Shown here piece by piece: positions 1 to 8,985 of a stretch of DNA of 64,000 nt. Position 1 is the stretch's first letter. Every line of letters begins with the position of its first letter. Under the pieces are notes generated by a model. The model was not told where the DNA came from. It worked only from the letters and a program-made list of their open reading frames with translations, and did not search any database. This stretch comes from Leptospira sp. WS39.C2. GTDB taxonomy: Bacteria > Spirochaetota > Leptospiria > Leptospirales > Leptospiraceae. The stretch covers positions 3,454,001 through 3,518,000 of the forward strand of contig NZ_CP162142.1 in the NCBI RefSeq assembly GCF_040833965.1, in the 5' to 3' direction. The translations under genes and the position numbers were made by a program.

Positions 1-7
1 ATTTGTA

Positions 8-1927
8 TTGGCTTTTAAAAATTCGATTTTTTTATTCATCCTCACATTGTATTTGGGAAGTTTTCTCCAATACCATTTGATTTATCGACTTCGCGGAAAA
101 GAAATTAATTCAAAGTGGTTATTACCACAAGTATTGATTTCTTTCATAATGGCGATGATTGCATCTCAAGAAAAATATGATATGATTTTGATTGAACGTA
201 TTGCCATCATAGCACATGCAATCACTGTTTTATTTGGTTCAATTAATATCATAGCGAACGTTTTTGAATTAATTCGTTCTAAACCACAAGAAGAAGCGTT
301 GTTAAAACGTATAGTTTTAGTATTTTCGATTGTAATATACGTTGCATTACCAACAAGTATTTTGTTTTTTGATGGTTATCCTTGGTTTTATGTTCATAGA
401 TCGTTTTTTATATTCACATATTTGTTATTTATTTTAAGTTTTTTATATGGAACTTACAGATATACTTTCGTACCTTCTTTTGTTATATTCACACCAAGTA
501 TTGTTACTTTAATTTTAGTTGGTATCATCTTAGGAACCTATATTGGTTCTATCTTTGTTTTAGATTATTTATTACCAATTCGTTATTTAAAAGACAGATG
601 GGTTTTTAATTTTATCTTTTTATTTTTAGTTACCGCATATTTGATTCCACTCAAATTAAAAGTGAAGGAATTGTTTGATTTTTGGTTTTTTGAGAAAAAT
701 CACAAACTCAGCGCAGGAATCAATAAAATCACCGCACTTTTATCATCTCCACTTTCCATGAGAAAAACCATTCTCACCATCAATAAAACTGTAAAAGACA
801 CTGTGAATGTTTCCAATTTGATCATTTTGATTCCAGGAGATCAATTTGCAAATACTGATCTGAGGAATATTGATTTTATGCGAATTTCCCCTCAATCAGA
901 AATTTGGAATTACTTTAAAAGTACAGACCGAGTTACAGTTACCTCTCATTTAGAATATGGGATTGGACTAAGAGAAACTCTTTATAATTTTCTAAAAGGA
1001 TTACACGTTCAATTAGCTTTTCCAGCTTTTGATTCATCATCTAACAAAAAAAATATCCAAGCGATGATTTTAATTGGAGAAAAATTAGATAAAAAATATT
1101 TTTCGATCGGTGAGTTAAAGTTTATCAATGAAGTTGTCAAAATTTCCGGGATGTTACTTGAAAATTATAGTTTGTTGGAAGACGAAATTCAGAAGCGAAA
1201 AATTGTAAGGGACATCCAAACAGCTTCTATTGTCGACAACACTTTAAGGCTAATACTTCCAAGTGGAGTAAAAGGTATTGATTACGGATACATCTCTAAA
1301 CCAGCTGTTGGTATATCTGGAGATTATTTGGATATCATTCCTGTATCCAATACAAAAATGATAGTTTTGTTAGGTGATGTGGCTGGCCATGGATTAGGTA
1401 CTGGATTTTTGGTCAGTGCAATTAAAGGAATTGTTCGAGAACAATTAAGAAATGGTACTTCTCTTGAAGGTCTATTTCGTGAAATCAATTCTTTCTTCCG
1501 TGCTAGATACAAAGGGAATGAATTTATGACCTTACTTGGTGGTATTTTTGATTCCACGGAAAATGTTTTTAAATATGTCAATGCAGGTCATTTATCTCTC
1601 ATCGAAATGCGTGCTGATGGCCAAATCAAATTACACTCAAAAACTCAAAGGGTGTTAGGAATTTTAGAAACAGATTATCACGTCCAAGAATTAAAACTAT
1701 TACCTGGAACAAAACTCTTCTTATATTCAGATGGAATATCGGAAGCCTTTAGTGAACGGGATGAAATATTTGGTGAAGATACACTCATCGATTTTTTACA
1801 TTACAATGCAGACAAATCTGTCAAAGAACTTCCAGCCTTGCTTGACCAAAGGATGACACAGTTCAGAGGAAATCGCGAACAATCAGACGATATTACATTT
1901 ATTGGTCTCTCTTTTAGCCCAAACTAG
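8..1927 (+). CDS. Membrane-bound SpoIIE/PP2C-type serine phosphatase (5' end may be cut)
   Basis: Residues 1-220 form a hydrophobic multi-helix membrane region, about 240-390 looks like a GAF-type sensor module, and about 420-635 is a SpoIIE-type PP2C phosphatase. The metal-binding motifs are intact: GISGDYLD (435-442), DVAGHG (457-462), NAGH (525-528), YSDGISEAF (573-581) and DDIT (627-630). Family members dephosphorylate anti-sigma antagonists (STAS proteins) in partner switching, so it probably relays a membrane or ligand signal by that route. The first codon available is TTG at 8 and the frame stays open to base 2, so the true start may lie outside the window. The M50-like gene follows after 15 bp. 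The catalytic call is firm; the input signal is unknown. Confidence 0.85.
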   Translation: MAFKNSIFLFILTLYLGSFLQYHLIYRLRGKEINSKWLLPQVLISFIMAMIASQEKYDMILIERIAIIAHAITVLFGSINIIANVFELIRSKPQEEALLKRIVLVFSIVIYVALPTSILFFDGYPWFYVHRSFFIFTYLLFILSFLYGTYRYTFVPSFVIFTPSIVTLILVGIILGTYIGSIFVLDYLLPIRYLKDRWVFNFIFLFLVTAYLIPLKLKVKELFDFWFFEKNHKLSAGINKITALLSSPLSMRKTILTINKTVKDTVNVSNLIILIPGDQFANTDLRNIDFMRISPQSEIWNYFKSTDRVTVTSHLEYGIGLRETLYNFLKGLHVQLAFPAFDSSSNKKNIQAMILIGEKLDKKYFSIGELKFINEVVKISGMLLENYSLLEDEIQKRKIVRDIQTASIVDNTLRLILPSGVKGIDYGYISKPAVGISGDYLDIIPVSNTKMIVLLGDVAGHGLGTGFLVSAIKGIVREQLRNGTSLEGLFREINSFFRARYKGNEFMTLLGGIFDSTENVFKYVNAGHLSLIEMRADGQIKLHSKTQRVLGILETDYHVQELKLLPGTKLFLYSDGISEAFSERDEIFGEDTLIDFLHYNADKSVKELPALLDQRMTQFRGNREQSDDITFIGLSFSPN

Positions 1928-1942
1928 CCGATACTTAAACCG

Positions 1943-2824
1943 ATGATGGCAGAAAAACCAGTTAAGTTTGTCATTTTTTTATCTCTTATCTTAAGTTTAG
2001 TCGCGTTTTGGGACCACCAATTCACTTCCTACTTAAAAGAATTTGTGGTATTGATCCATGAAATCTGCCATGCAACAGCGGCTTTATTTAGCGGTGGAGT
2101 CGTCAAAGGGATTACCCTTCATGGAAATGAAGGTGGCGAAACAATTGCGGTACCTGCCTCCTTTCGTGGTTCCTTTATCTTAGTTGTTTCTGCGGGATAC
2201 ATTGGCTCTTCCCTTGTTGGAGCTTTTTTATTACGATTAGGATTCCAAGGACGCCATGCTCGCCAAACAATGATTTTGTTTGGATTATTCCTAATTTCTG
2301 TAAGTGTATTGTATTCGAAATTAGGTGATTTGGCATATTTTACAGGAATATTTTGGGGTGTAGGAATCCTTGTTCTAGGTATGTTAGGTGAAACTACGTC
2401 GATCCTTTCACTCGTTTTTTTAGGAACTAGTATTTCTTTGTATTCACTATATGATTTATCCGATTTTGCAGAGCGATTGGCTGAAACAGATGCCGGAATC
2501 CTAGCATTTTGGATGGCTGGTCTTGGCCCAGAAGATTTACAAAATGAGGAAATCCCAACGGTTGTCCTCATTCTAGGATATTTGATCGCCACTCTTTGGT
2601 CCCTATTAAGTATCGGGATCATTTTTATGTCCCTACGTTCCTCTCTTTCACACGAAGAAAACCATGGATCTCCTGACCCAATGGAACAATTTGAACGATT
2701 TCCAGGGGAACTTTCGCCAGAAGCGAAACTTTGGTTAGAAAAACGTGGGGTTGATCCAGAAAGTGGGATCGTTTTGCCACCAAATTTATTCCTTGAACCT
2801 CCTTCCAAAGACAACCAAGGATAG
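1943..2824 (+). CDS. M50B-like integral membrane metallopeptidase
   Basis: A 293-aa polytopic membrane protein with a zinc-protease HExxH motif (HEICH, residues 39-43) just after the first hydrophobic segment, the arrangement of the peptidase M50B-like family. About six hydrophobic segments follow, then a polar tail (from about 235) rich in Glu and Pro. No NPxPxxLDG motif is visible, so the third zinc ligand is uncertain. It lies 15 bp after the phosphatase gene and is probably co-transcribed. Either of two adjacent ATGs (1943 or 1946) could be the start. Substrate unknown; a site-2-type role in membrane signalling is possible but not shown. Confidence 0.7.
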   Translation: MMAEKPVKFVIFLSLILSLVAFWDHQFTSYLKEFVVLIHEICHATAALFSGGVVKGITLHGNEGGETIAVPASFRGSFILVVSAGYIGSSLVGAFLLRLGFQGRHARQTMILFGLFLISVSVLYSKLGDLAYFTGIFWGVGILVLGMLGETTSILSLVFLGTSISLYSLYDLSDFAERLAETDAGILAFWMAGLGPEDLQNEEIPTVVLILGYLIATLWSLLSIGIIFMSLRSSLSHEENHGSPDPMEQFERFPGELSPEAKLWLEKRGVDPESGIVLPPNLFLEPPSKDNQG

Positions 2825-2855
2825 TCCTACTCGCAAATTTTCATTTGCGTAGGAC
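2824..2855. other. Intergenic stem-loop between M50-like gene and UDP-sugar decarboxylase gene
   Basis: The arm GTCCTAC-TC-GCAAAT pairs perfectly with ATTTGCGTAGGAC apart from a two-base bulge, around a short loop. It overlaps the stop codon of the upstream gene and has no T run behind it, so it is not a standard intrinsic terminator. It may protect a 3' end or act as an attenuator. Confidence 0.4.
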
Positions 2856-2881
2856 ACCGACTTCACAAATATAGAATCTCA

Positions 2882-3814
2882 ATGGCAAAAAGAATTCTCA
2901 TCACAGGGGGAGCTGGGTTCATCGGGTCTCATCTTGCGGAAACATTACTAAACGCAGGGAACCAAATCATCGTTTTGGACAATTTTCATACAGGCCGAAA
3001 GGAAAACCTCACTCACCTTCTTTCCCATCCAAATTTTGAACTCATCCGTCATGATATAACAGAACCAATCAAATTAGAAGTGGACCAAATTTATAACATG
3101 GCATGCCCTGCATCGCCAGTCCATTACCAAAGTAATGCTATTAAAACAGTCAAAACGAATGTATTAGGTATGATGAATATGTTAGGTCTTGCTAAAAGGG
3201 TGAAAGCAAGGATACTACAAGCGAGTACTTCAGAAGTGTATGGAAATCCATTAGAACACCCACAAACAGAATCGTATTGGGGAAATGTAAATACTATTGG
3301 CATTCGAAGTTGTTATGATGAAGGGAAACGTGTAGCAGAAACATTATGCTTCGATTACCATAGACAACATGGTGTGGACATTCGGGTGATTCGTATTTTT
3401 AACACCTACGGACCAAGAATGATTCCTGATGATGGCCGTGTTGTTAGTAATTTTATCGTACAAGCATTACGTGGTGAAAACATCACAATTTATGGTGATG
3501 GAAGCCAAACACGTTCCTTTTGTTATGTTGATGATCTTGTAAAAGGGATTGTTGGTATGATGAATGTTGAAAATTTCACAGGGCCTGTTAACTTAGGGAA
3601 TGATGGTGAATTTACTGTTAAAGAACTAGCAGAACTCGTAATCAAGGAAACGGGAAGTAAATCAAAAATCATTTACCTTCCACTCCCTCAAGATGATCCA
3701 TCCAGAAGAAAACCAAACTTAAATTTGGCGAAAGAGAAATTGAATTATTCTACAACTGTTCCACTTGTGGAAGGTGTAAAAAAAACCATCGAATATTTTA
3801 GCAAAAGAGTATAA
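2882..3814 (+). CDS. UDP-glucuronate decarboxylase / UDP-xylose synthase-like short-chain sugar epimerase
   Basis: An extended SDR enzyme of 310 aa. The NAD-binding [10 protein letters not shown] motif lies at residues 8-17. The stretches [23 protein letters not shown] and the active-site YDEGKR (YxxxK) are those of UDP-glucuronate decarboxylases (UXS), and NTYGPRM with DDGRVVSNF follows. UXS enzymes convert UDP-glucuronate to UDP-xylose for surface polysaccharide. UDP-glucose 4-epimerase is less likely given the ACPASP motif. The gene has its own ATG 57 bp after the M50-like gene and ends one base before the transhydrogenase start, so those two are likely co-transcribed. Confidence 0.85.
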   Translation: MAKRILITGGAGFIGSHLAETLLNAGNQIIVLDNFHTGRKENLTHLLSHPNFELIRHDITEPIKLEVDQIYNMACPASPVHYQSNAIKTVKTNVLGMMNMLGLAKRVKARILQASTSEVYGNPLEHPQTESYWGNVNTIGIRSCYDEGKRVAETLCFDYHRQHGVDIRVIRIFNTYGPRMIPDDGRVVSNFIVQALRGENITIYGDGSQTRSFCYVDDLVKGIVGMMNVENFTGPVNLGNDGEFTVKELAELVIKETGSKSKIIYLPLPQDDPSRRKPNLNLAKEKLNYSTTVPLVEGVKKTIEYFSKRV

Positions 3815-3815
3815 A

Positions 3816-4943
3816 ATGAAAATAGGCGTAATCAAAGAACCATCCTACGAAAACCGAGTTGCGATCACACCAGATGTGGTTGACCCATTGAAAAAGTTAG
3901 GCTTCACTGTTGCGATCGAAACAACAGCTGGAGACAGTGCATTTTTCTCAGACCAAGATTATAAAGACGTTGGTGCATCTGTTGAATCGCGAGATTCAAT
4001 TTTAGCAGGATCCGATATCATCGTTTCCATTCATGCAATAGATGAATCAAGCGCTAAAAAAATTGGTAAAGATAAGTTATATATTGCTACTTTATCACCT
4101 TTGGCTTTCCCAAAAAAAGTAAAAGAAATTGCAGCTTCTTCATTCAAAATCTTTTCAATGGACACAATCCCAAGGATTACACGTGCACAATCAATGGATG
4201 TTCTGAGTAGCCAAGCAACCGTTTCTGGTTATAAAGCTGTTTTACTTGCTGCATCAAATTACAGCCGATTTTTCCCAATGTTAACAACAGCAGCGGGAAC
4301 CATTACACCTGCAAGAGTTTTGATTCTCGGGGCTGGAGTGGCAGGTTTACAAGCAATCGCTACCTCACGCAGATTAGGTGCCGTAGTTGATGTATTTGAC
4401 ACCCGTCCTGAAGTAAAAGAACAATGTATGTCTCTAGGTGCTAAATTTGTGGAAGTAGAAGGTGCAGCAGATGCTTCCAATACTGGTGGTTACGCTGTTG
4501 AACAATCAGAAGATTACCAAAGACGCCAAAAGGAAGCCATTGCAAAATTTGCTGAAAAGGCAGATATCATCATTACAACTGCTCTGATTCCAGGTAGACG
4601 TGCTCCACTCCTTATCACAAAAGAGATGGTTGATAAAATGAGACAAGGTTCTGTGATTGTAGACCTTGCGGCGATAAATGGTGGTAACTGTGAATTGACT
4701 GAAAATGATAAAACAGTAGTATACAAAGGTATTACTATCATAGGAAATTCAAACTTACAAAGTACACAACCAATGGATGCGAGTAAAATGTATGCAAAAA
4801 ACATTGTAAACTTTCTCAAATTGTTCGTGAACAAAGAAAAACAATTCAATATCAATTTGGAAGATGAAATCATCAATGCATGTATGATTGCTGAAAATGG
4901 ATCCATCCGCCACAAACCAACGTTAGCTCTTTTAGGAGAGTAA
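3816..4943 (+). CDS. pntAA: NAD(P) transhydrogenase subunit alpha part 1 (split form)
   Basis: A 375-aa protein matching the NAD(H)-binding domain I of proton-translocating transhydrogenase. It starts with KEPSYENRVAITP, has an ILGAGVAGLQAIATSRRLGA dinucleotide fold, then DTRPEVKEQ, TALIPGRRAP and IVDLAAINGGNCE, all characteristic of PntA and not of alanine dehydrogenase. The length is that of the split PntAA form without the membrane part. The PntAB and PntB partners are not downstream: a strong terminator comes directly after the stop and the next gene is on the other strand, so they must be encoded elsewhere. It starts one base after the UDP-sugar decarboxylase stop. Confidence 0.88.
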   Translation: MKIGVIKEPSYENRVAITPDVVDPLKKLGFTVAIETTAGDSAFFSDQDYKDVGASVESRDSILAGSDIIVSIHAIDESSAKKIGKDKLYIATLSPLAFPKKVKEIAASSFKIFSMDTIPRITRAQSMDVLSSQATVSGYKAVLLAASNYSRFFPMLTTAAGTITPARVLILGAGVAGLQAIATSRRLGAVVDVFDTRPEVKEQCMSLGAKFVEVEGAADASNTGGYAVEQSEDYQRRQKEAIAKFAEKADIIITTALIPGRRAPLLITKEMVDKMRQGSVIVDLAAINGGNCELTENDKTVVYKGITIIGNSNLQSTQPMDASKMYAKNIVNFLKLFVNKEKQFNINLEDEIINACMIAENGSIRHKPTLALLGE

Positions 4944-4951
4944 ATAGAATA

Positions 4952-4980
4952 AAAAAGGCCAGATATATCTGGCCTTTTTC
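4952..4980 (+). terminator. Intrinsic terminator after pntAA, probably bidirectional
   Basis: A perfect A5-GGCCAGAT / ATCTGGCC-T5 hairpin begins 8 bp after the pntAA stop. Poly-A and poly-T flanks on both sides mean it can also end the convergent acyltransferase operon on the minus strand. Confidence 0.92.
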
Positions 4981-5073
4981 TCATTTCATCAATTTAAAAA
5001 TCGTATTCTCCACTTCCAAGTTTTAATCATATTTCAATTAACTCAGTTTCAAAATGAGATAAATCAATTCGAT

Positions 5074-5991
5074 TTATTTTTCTGTAGAATTAGAATCGTT
5101 TATTTGAGGTTGGGTTCTCCACCTACGGTGTACCCAAAAATACTGCTCAGGAAATAACTTCACTTCACCTTCCAAAGTTTTGGTCCAAAGTTCCGTGTAG
5201 TGGCGGATCACATCATCTTTATTAGGATATATTTTTTTATCAACATAACCAAGGTCTTTGACTCGGACGATGACTTTTCCTTTTTCTCCAGCTAACACCG
5301 AATAATAAAGCATTTTGGCTCCAGTGAGATATGCCATAAGAGCAGGACCTACAAATGTAGATGCTTGTCTGTTCATAAAAGGAACAAAAATTCCTGCTTT
5401 TCCTGCATTCTGGTCAGCACCAAAACCAATCCAATACCCTTGTTTGAGAAGTTTAATCACTTGTGTGGATTCTTGGACTGGAACTAATACTACTCCATTT
5501 TTGGAGCGCATACGTTTTAATAAAGTATCAACGAAAGGATTTCTAACTTTTTTATATATCCCTCCACCCTTCATTCGAATGCCTAAAAATTGTACGAGTA
5601 TTTCCCAAGTTCCAAAATGGCCTGAGATCAAAATAACACCTACGCCTTCTTTTTTGGTATCTTCTTCTATTTTTAAACTATTTTCATCTACAACAAGATA
5701 CTCATCCAACCAAGCACGTGTCATGCGAGGTGCCCAAAGAGTATGAGCAAGTAAGATGCCTAAGTGGCGGTAATGTGCTTTGACCAAATTTAAAATTTGA
5801 TCTTCCGTGTATTCGGGTAAAGCAAAACGAATATTTTCAGCTGCTACTTTCCGATGTTTTTTATCAACTTTGTAAATTAAATTGGATAAAAAAATTCCAT
5901 ACGACAAACACCATTGGTAAGGCAATATCTTAAAGGGGAAATAAAACAAATAAACGATAATAAAGGAAAAAAAGTATCCAATGTATTTCAT
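5074..5991 (-). CDS. LpxL/HtrB-like lipid A (or phospholipid) acyltransferase
   Basis: A membrane-anchored acyltransferase of the lauroyl/myristoyl (HtrB/LpxL) family. One N-terminal hydrophobic segment is followed by the HX4E-type catalytic motif in SGHFGTWE and the conserved [16 protein letters not shown] block (oxyanion and acceptor site), then [12 protein letters not shown] near the C-terminus. Family members add secondary acyl chains to lipid A at the inner membrane. I place the start at ATG 5991, which overlaps the stop of the PAP2 gene as ATGA; a TTG 21 bases upstream is the alternative. It is last in the operon containing hisS. The exact acceptor lipid cannot be read from sequence. 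Confidence 0.85.
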   Translation of the reverse strand: MKYIGYFFSFIIVYLFYFPFKILPYQWCLSYGIFLSNLIYKVDKKHRKVAAENIRFALPEYTEDQILNLVKAHYRHLGILLAHTLWAPRMTRAWLDEYLVVDENSLKIEEDTKKEGVGVILISGHFGTWEILVQFLGIRMKGGGIYKKVRNPFVDTLLKRMRSKNGVVLVPVQESTQVIKLLKQGYWIGFGADQNAGKAGIFVPFMNRQASTFVGPALMAYLTGAKMLYYSVLAGEKGKVIVRVKDLGYVDKKIYPNKDDVIRHYTELWTKTLEGEVKLFPEQYFWVHRRWRTQPQINDSNSTEK

Positions 5992-6521
5992 AAAGTTACC
6001 AAAACTGGCCAAAAAAAGTAATGAATCACAACCGCGATCATTCCAATACTAAAACCAATGAGCCATCCTCCAATAATATCACTTACAAAGTGGTGTAAGG
6101 TAATTAACCTACCAACTCCAGCAAATAAACTAAAGAAAAAGAAATAAGGTGTTTCATTAAATGCAAAAACAAGAATGGTCGCCACAACAATTGAGTTTGC
6201 ACTGTGTGCGGAAGGAAATGAATGTTTCATGTCTGGGTTGGAATCCACTTTCCCCATAACACTCACTAGGGGCCGTTTCCTTGCAAAATATTTTTTTAAT
6301 ACTAAAACAAGTCTATCAGTCATATAAGTAAAAACTAAAATGAATGGTAAACTGAAATAGGTTGGTTTGTATAAATCACTCAAAAAAACTAATGGTAATA
6401 AAACTAATGCAAACATTTCACCTCGATTGATTCGAGATAATGTCCAACTTAGGTTTTTATGGTGTAAATATTTTTGAATCCAAGTCGATAATTTTATATC
6501 AATTGCATTGATCCAATTCAT
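5988..6521 (-). CDS. PAP2-family membrane phosphatase
   Basis: A 177-aa integral membrane phosphatase with the three-part phosphatidic acid phosphatase signature: KKYFARKRP (KX6RP), SFPSAHS (PSGH-like) and [16 protein letters not shown] (SRX5HX3D-like, with G replacing S). Such enzymes act on lipid phosphates, for example undecaprenyl pyrophosphate, or on lipid A phosphate. Its ATG overlaps the hisS stop by 4 bases, and its own stop overlaps the acyltransferase start, so the three genes are translationally coupled. Pairing with an LpxL-like acyltransferase suggests envelope lipid modification; this is inference. Confidence 0.85.
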   Translation of the reverse strand: MNWINAIDIKLSTWIQKYLHHKNLSWTLSRINRGEMFALVLLPLVFLSDLYKPTYFSLPFILVFTYMTDRLVLVLKKYFARKRPLVSVMGKVDSNPDMKHSFPSAHSANSIVVATILVFAFNETPYFFFFSLFAGVGRLITLHHFVSDIIGGWLIGFSIGMIAVVIHYFFWPVLVTL

Positions 6522-7831
6522 TTTGAAATTACTTCTTTTAACTTTTGAAGTGCTTCTGAAAAACTTAAAGTAAATTGGTCTCTAGTTACCATATCTTTTA
6601 AAGTAACCGTACCAGCTTTGATTTCGTCTTCACCTCGAAGCAAAATCCATCTATATCCCTTTTTTTCAGCATAGGAAAGTTGTTTTCCCATTTTTTGAGA
6701 AACTAACGAGACTTCGACATTGATTTTTTCTAAACGTATTTGTTTTGCAAAATTATGATTATCTGCAAACGATGAATCATCTAAAAGAGGGATATAAACA
6801 GTAGCATCATTAGCAAAACTTGGTAACAAATTATGAACTGTAAGAAAGTTTTGTAAAGTTACATCTCCTAATCCAAACCCAATCCCCGTTAACTCTTCAT
6901 TAGAAAATAATCCAATTAAATTATCATACCTTCCTCCACCATAGAGAGAACGTTTGTTTTGTGGGGAAGTATCAAAAATTTCAAAAATAAATCCAGTGTA
7001 ATAATCAAATCCTCTCACAACAGAAGGGTCAAATTGAATGATATCTGCAAGTCCGATTGTATTAATATCGTTGAATAACTCAATAATGGATTTTTGAGTC
7101 TCGTCTTTAATTCCGGGAATTTGACTGAGCGAATTTACATTTGCATTTAAAAACAAATCAATTTTGGACACAGCTCCAGGATCATTTGGTATCGTTTTTG
7201 AAACCAAAGCCACATATTCTTCTTGAGTGATTTTGTTTTTTTTGTCCAAAATTTTGGAAACTTCATGAGCTTGGTTGGGACTCACCTTAAGACCATCTAA
7301 CAAAAATTCGTCGAGGAGAGATCTATGAGAAATTGTAACTTTAAAACTGTTTCGAGGTGCTCCGAAAGCAAAAAGGATGTCACATGCTAATGATAAAATC
7401 TCTAATTCTGCCCGAACACTTGGCACACCAAACATATCAACATTCAATTGCCAATGTTCCCTAAGCCTTCCATGGCCAGGTTGTTCGTACCGCCAAAGGT
7501 TTGGAATGGAAAACCAACGGATTGGTCTTGGTAACTCACGTAGTTTTTTTGCCACCATCCGTGCTACAGTTGGTGTCATTTCAGGACGAATCGCAACTTC
7601 GCGATCACCTTTGTCTATGAAGTTATAAATTTGTTTACCAACAATTTCTTCACCAGTTTTTGCACGGTATAAATCTAAGGATTCAACCATTGGACCGTCG
7701 TATTCTTCGTAACCATAGGATCTTACGACATCTTTCATAACTGAAAATAAATAGTTTCGAAGGCGCATATCTTCAGGATAAAAATCCCGAGTGCCTTTAT
7801 AGTTTTCTGTAGTTAACTTTTGTTCTTTCAA
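6518..7831 (-). CDS. hisS: Histidyl-tRNA synthetase
   Basis: A class II synthetase that charges tRNA-His. Visible are YKGTRDFYPED near the N-terminus, motif 2 (IPNLWRYEQPGHGRLREHWQ), the histidine-binding RGFDYYTG and the YGGGRYDNLIGLF plus GIGFGLGD motif 3 region, with a C-terminal anticodon-binding domain. I choose TTG at 7831 (437 aa, beginning KEQKLTTENY) because it has an AGGGG ribosome-binding site about 9 bases upstream and gives the usual HisS N-terminus; a longer reading to 7915 would run into the preceding gene. It follows the DUF1577 gene by 28 bp and overlaps the PAP2 gene. Confidence 0.93.
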   Translation of the reverse strand: MKEQKLTTENYKGTRDFYPEDMRLRNYLFSVMKDVVRSYGYEEYDGPMVESLDLYRAKTGEEIVGKQIYNFIDKGDREVAIRPEMTPTVARMVAKKLRELPRPIRWFSIPNLWRYEQPGHGRLREHWQLNVDMFGVPSVRAELEILSLACDILFAFGAPRNSFKVTISHRSLLDEFLLDGLKVSPNQAHEVSKILDKKNKITQEEYVALVSKTIPNDPGAVSKIDLFLNANVNSLSQIPGIKDETQKSIIELFNDINTIGLADIIQFDPSVVRGFDYYTGFIFEIFDTSPQNKRSLYGGGRYDNLIGLFSNEELTGIGFGLGDVTLQNFLTVHNLLPSFANDATVYIPLLDDSSFADNHNFAKQIRLEKINVEVSLVSQKMGKQLSYAEKKGYRWILLRGEDEIKAGTVTLKDMVTRDQFTLSFSEALQKLKEVISK

Positions 7832-7859
7832 TGTTTGGCCCCTATTGAACCGCGCAAGT

Positions 7860-8984
7860 TTAGTTAAAAAATTCAATGAGACTGTGATAAATCTCTTTGG
7901 CTTTTTTATCTCCACTCACACCAGTGATCCTTCCCCCCAATCGATAAAAATCATTTACTTCCTCCAAATGGCGCAGTTCCACTGCCATCCGAATTGGAGC
8001 TTGTAATTTAAAATTTATATCCAAGGTAAAAGTTGGTTTCACTTTTAATGCTTTGATAATTTCCATATCGTTCACTTCCAAGGCGACTCCGCCTCGTGAA
8101 ACGTTTAAAACGTTTTGTTTTATATCAAGAATATGGGTATTAGAATCCATAATTCTTTCTTGAAACGTACGTTCAACCTCTTTAAACAAATCCAAAACTT
8201 CACTGGGGATTCTTGTTCTTTCTGTTTCTAGAGAAAGGTATGCAAAAAAATGCATTTCTTTCATCTGAATGAATAATGGGTAATAGATATAAGATCCAAT
8301 TTTTTTCTTTTTATATTCTAAAACTTTGTCATCCAACAAAAATTCGTCTTCAAACGTTTTTTTAGGATCAAAAACTTCATCAGTATTGAATGACTCAAAC
8401 GTTTCGGTATCTAATACAAAGATTGGTTTTTTGTGTTCTTTCATTAGATCAATTTCATCGCTATGGATTGAAGCTGAAATGAATACCACTTTTGACTGTG
8501 GATAGTTTTTTAATACTGTTCTTTGGATGTCAGACAGGATCACCTGTGAACTAACTCCAGTTAGTTTTGAAAAATCTATATTTGTTTTTGCGATTAAAAA
8601 ATTTGATGCAACAACGTTTCCACGTACTTTCTCATTTCTTTGATCTTGTCTTGTTGTATATGTTTGTCGACGATCGATGGCTTTTCCGAGCAATAAATTG
8701 TCTTTTTGATTTTGTATTTCGTAATCAATTTCTACATGAAAACTAGGCGTTGCCTGAATCGTAAAAATCGTTTCGATCATTTCCGGCATTGTTTCTAATT
8801 CCCAAATATGAGCTCCATCTGGTCGTTCCCCTTTGAACTTTACTTTAACTTGGGAATCATACCCTTTTAGAAACAATCCATTCCCTGACATCATTTGTTT
8901 AAAGAATTCAGGTAATACACGTACAGCCTCTAATGGAACATACTCGCGTTCTTGGTCGAAATGAATTTTGACTCGATTGATCAT
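7860..8984 (-). CDS. DUF1577-like protein with C-terminal PilZ-like domain
   Basis: A soluble 374-aa protein without signal peptide or membrane segment. The C-terminal part reads like a PilZ fold: LNVSRGGVALEV followed about 50 residues later by RLGGRITG. The whole layout resembles the leptospiral DUF1577 family, an assignment from memory of the family and so moderate. PilZ domains bind cyclic di-GMP, but the canonical RxxxR arginine pair is not clear here, so nucleotide binding is uncertain. It starts one base after the OmpA-family gene stop and lies 28 bp upstream of hisS, inside the same operon. Confidence 0.6.
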   Translation of the reverse strand: MINRVKIHFDQEREYVPLEAVRVLPEFFKQMMSGNGLFLKGYDSQVKVKFKGERPDGAHIWELETMPEMIETIFTIQATPSFHVEIDYEIQNQKDNLLLGKAIDRRQTYTTRQDQRNEKVRGNVVASNFLIAKTNIDFSKLTGVSSQVILSDIQRTVLKNYPQSKVVFISASIHSDEIDLMKEHKKPIFVLDTETFESFNTDEVFDPKKTFEDEFLLDDKVLEYKKKKIGSYIYYPLFIQMKEMHFFAYLSLETERTRIPSEVLDLFKEVERTFQERIMDSNTHILDIKQNVLNVSRGGVALEVNDMEIIKALKVKPTFTLDINFKLQAPIRMAVELRHLEEVNDFYRLGGRITGVSGDKKAKEIYHSLIEFFN

Positions 8985-8985
8985 T

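Noticed and set aside
2119..2814. 231-codon antisense frame inside the M50-like gene
   Set aside because: It is the reverse strand of a clear membrane protein gene; its composition (Ser, Pro, Arg, Asn) is typical of an antisense shadow.
4514..4984. 156-codon minus-strand frame over pntAA
   Set aside because: Antisense of the transhydrogenase gene running across the terminator.
5059..5077. ATAAATC/GATTTAT inverted repeat at the end of the acyltransferase gene
   Set aside because: Very AT-rich, short, and without a T run; the strong hairpin at 4952-4980 is the better terminator.
7832..7915. Longer hisS start (28 extra codons)
   Set aside because: Overlaps the preceding DUF1577 gene; TTG 7831 has a good ribosome-binding site and yields the usual HisS N-terminus.
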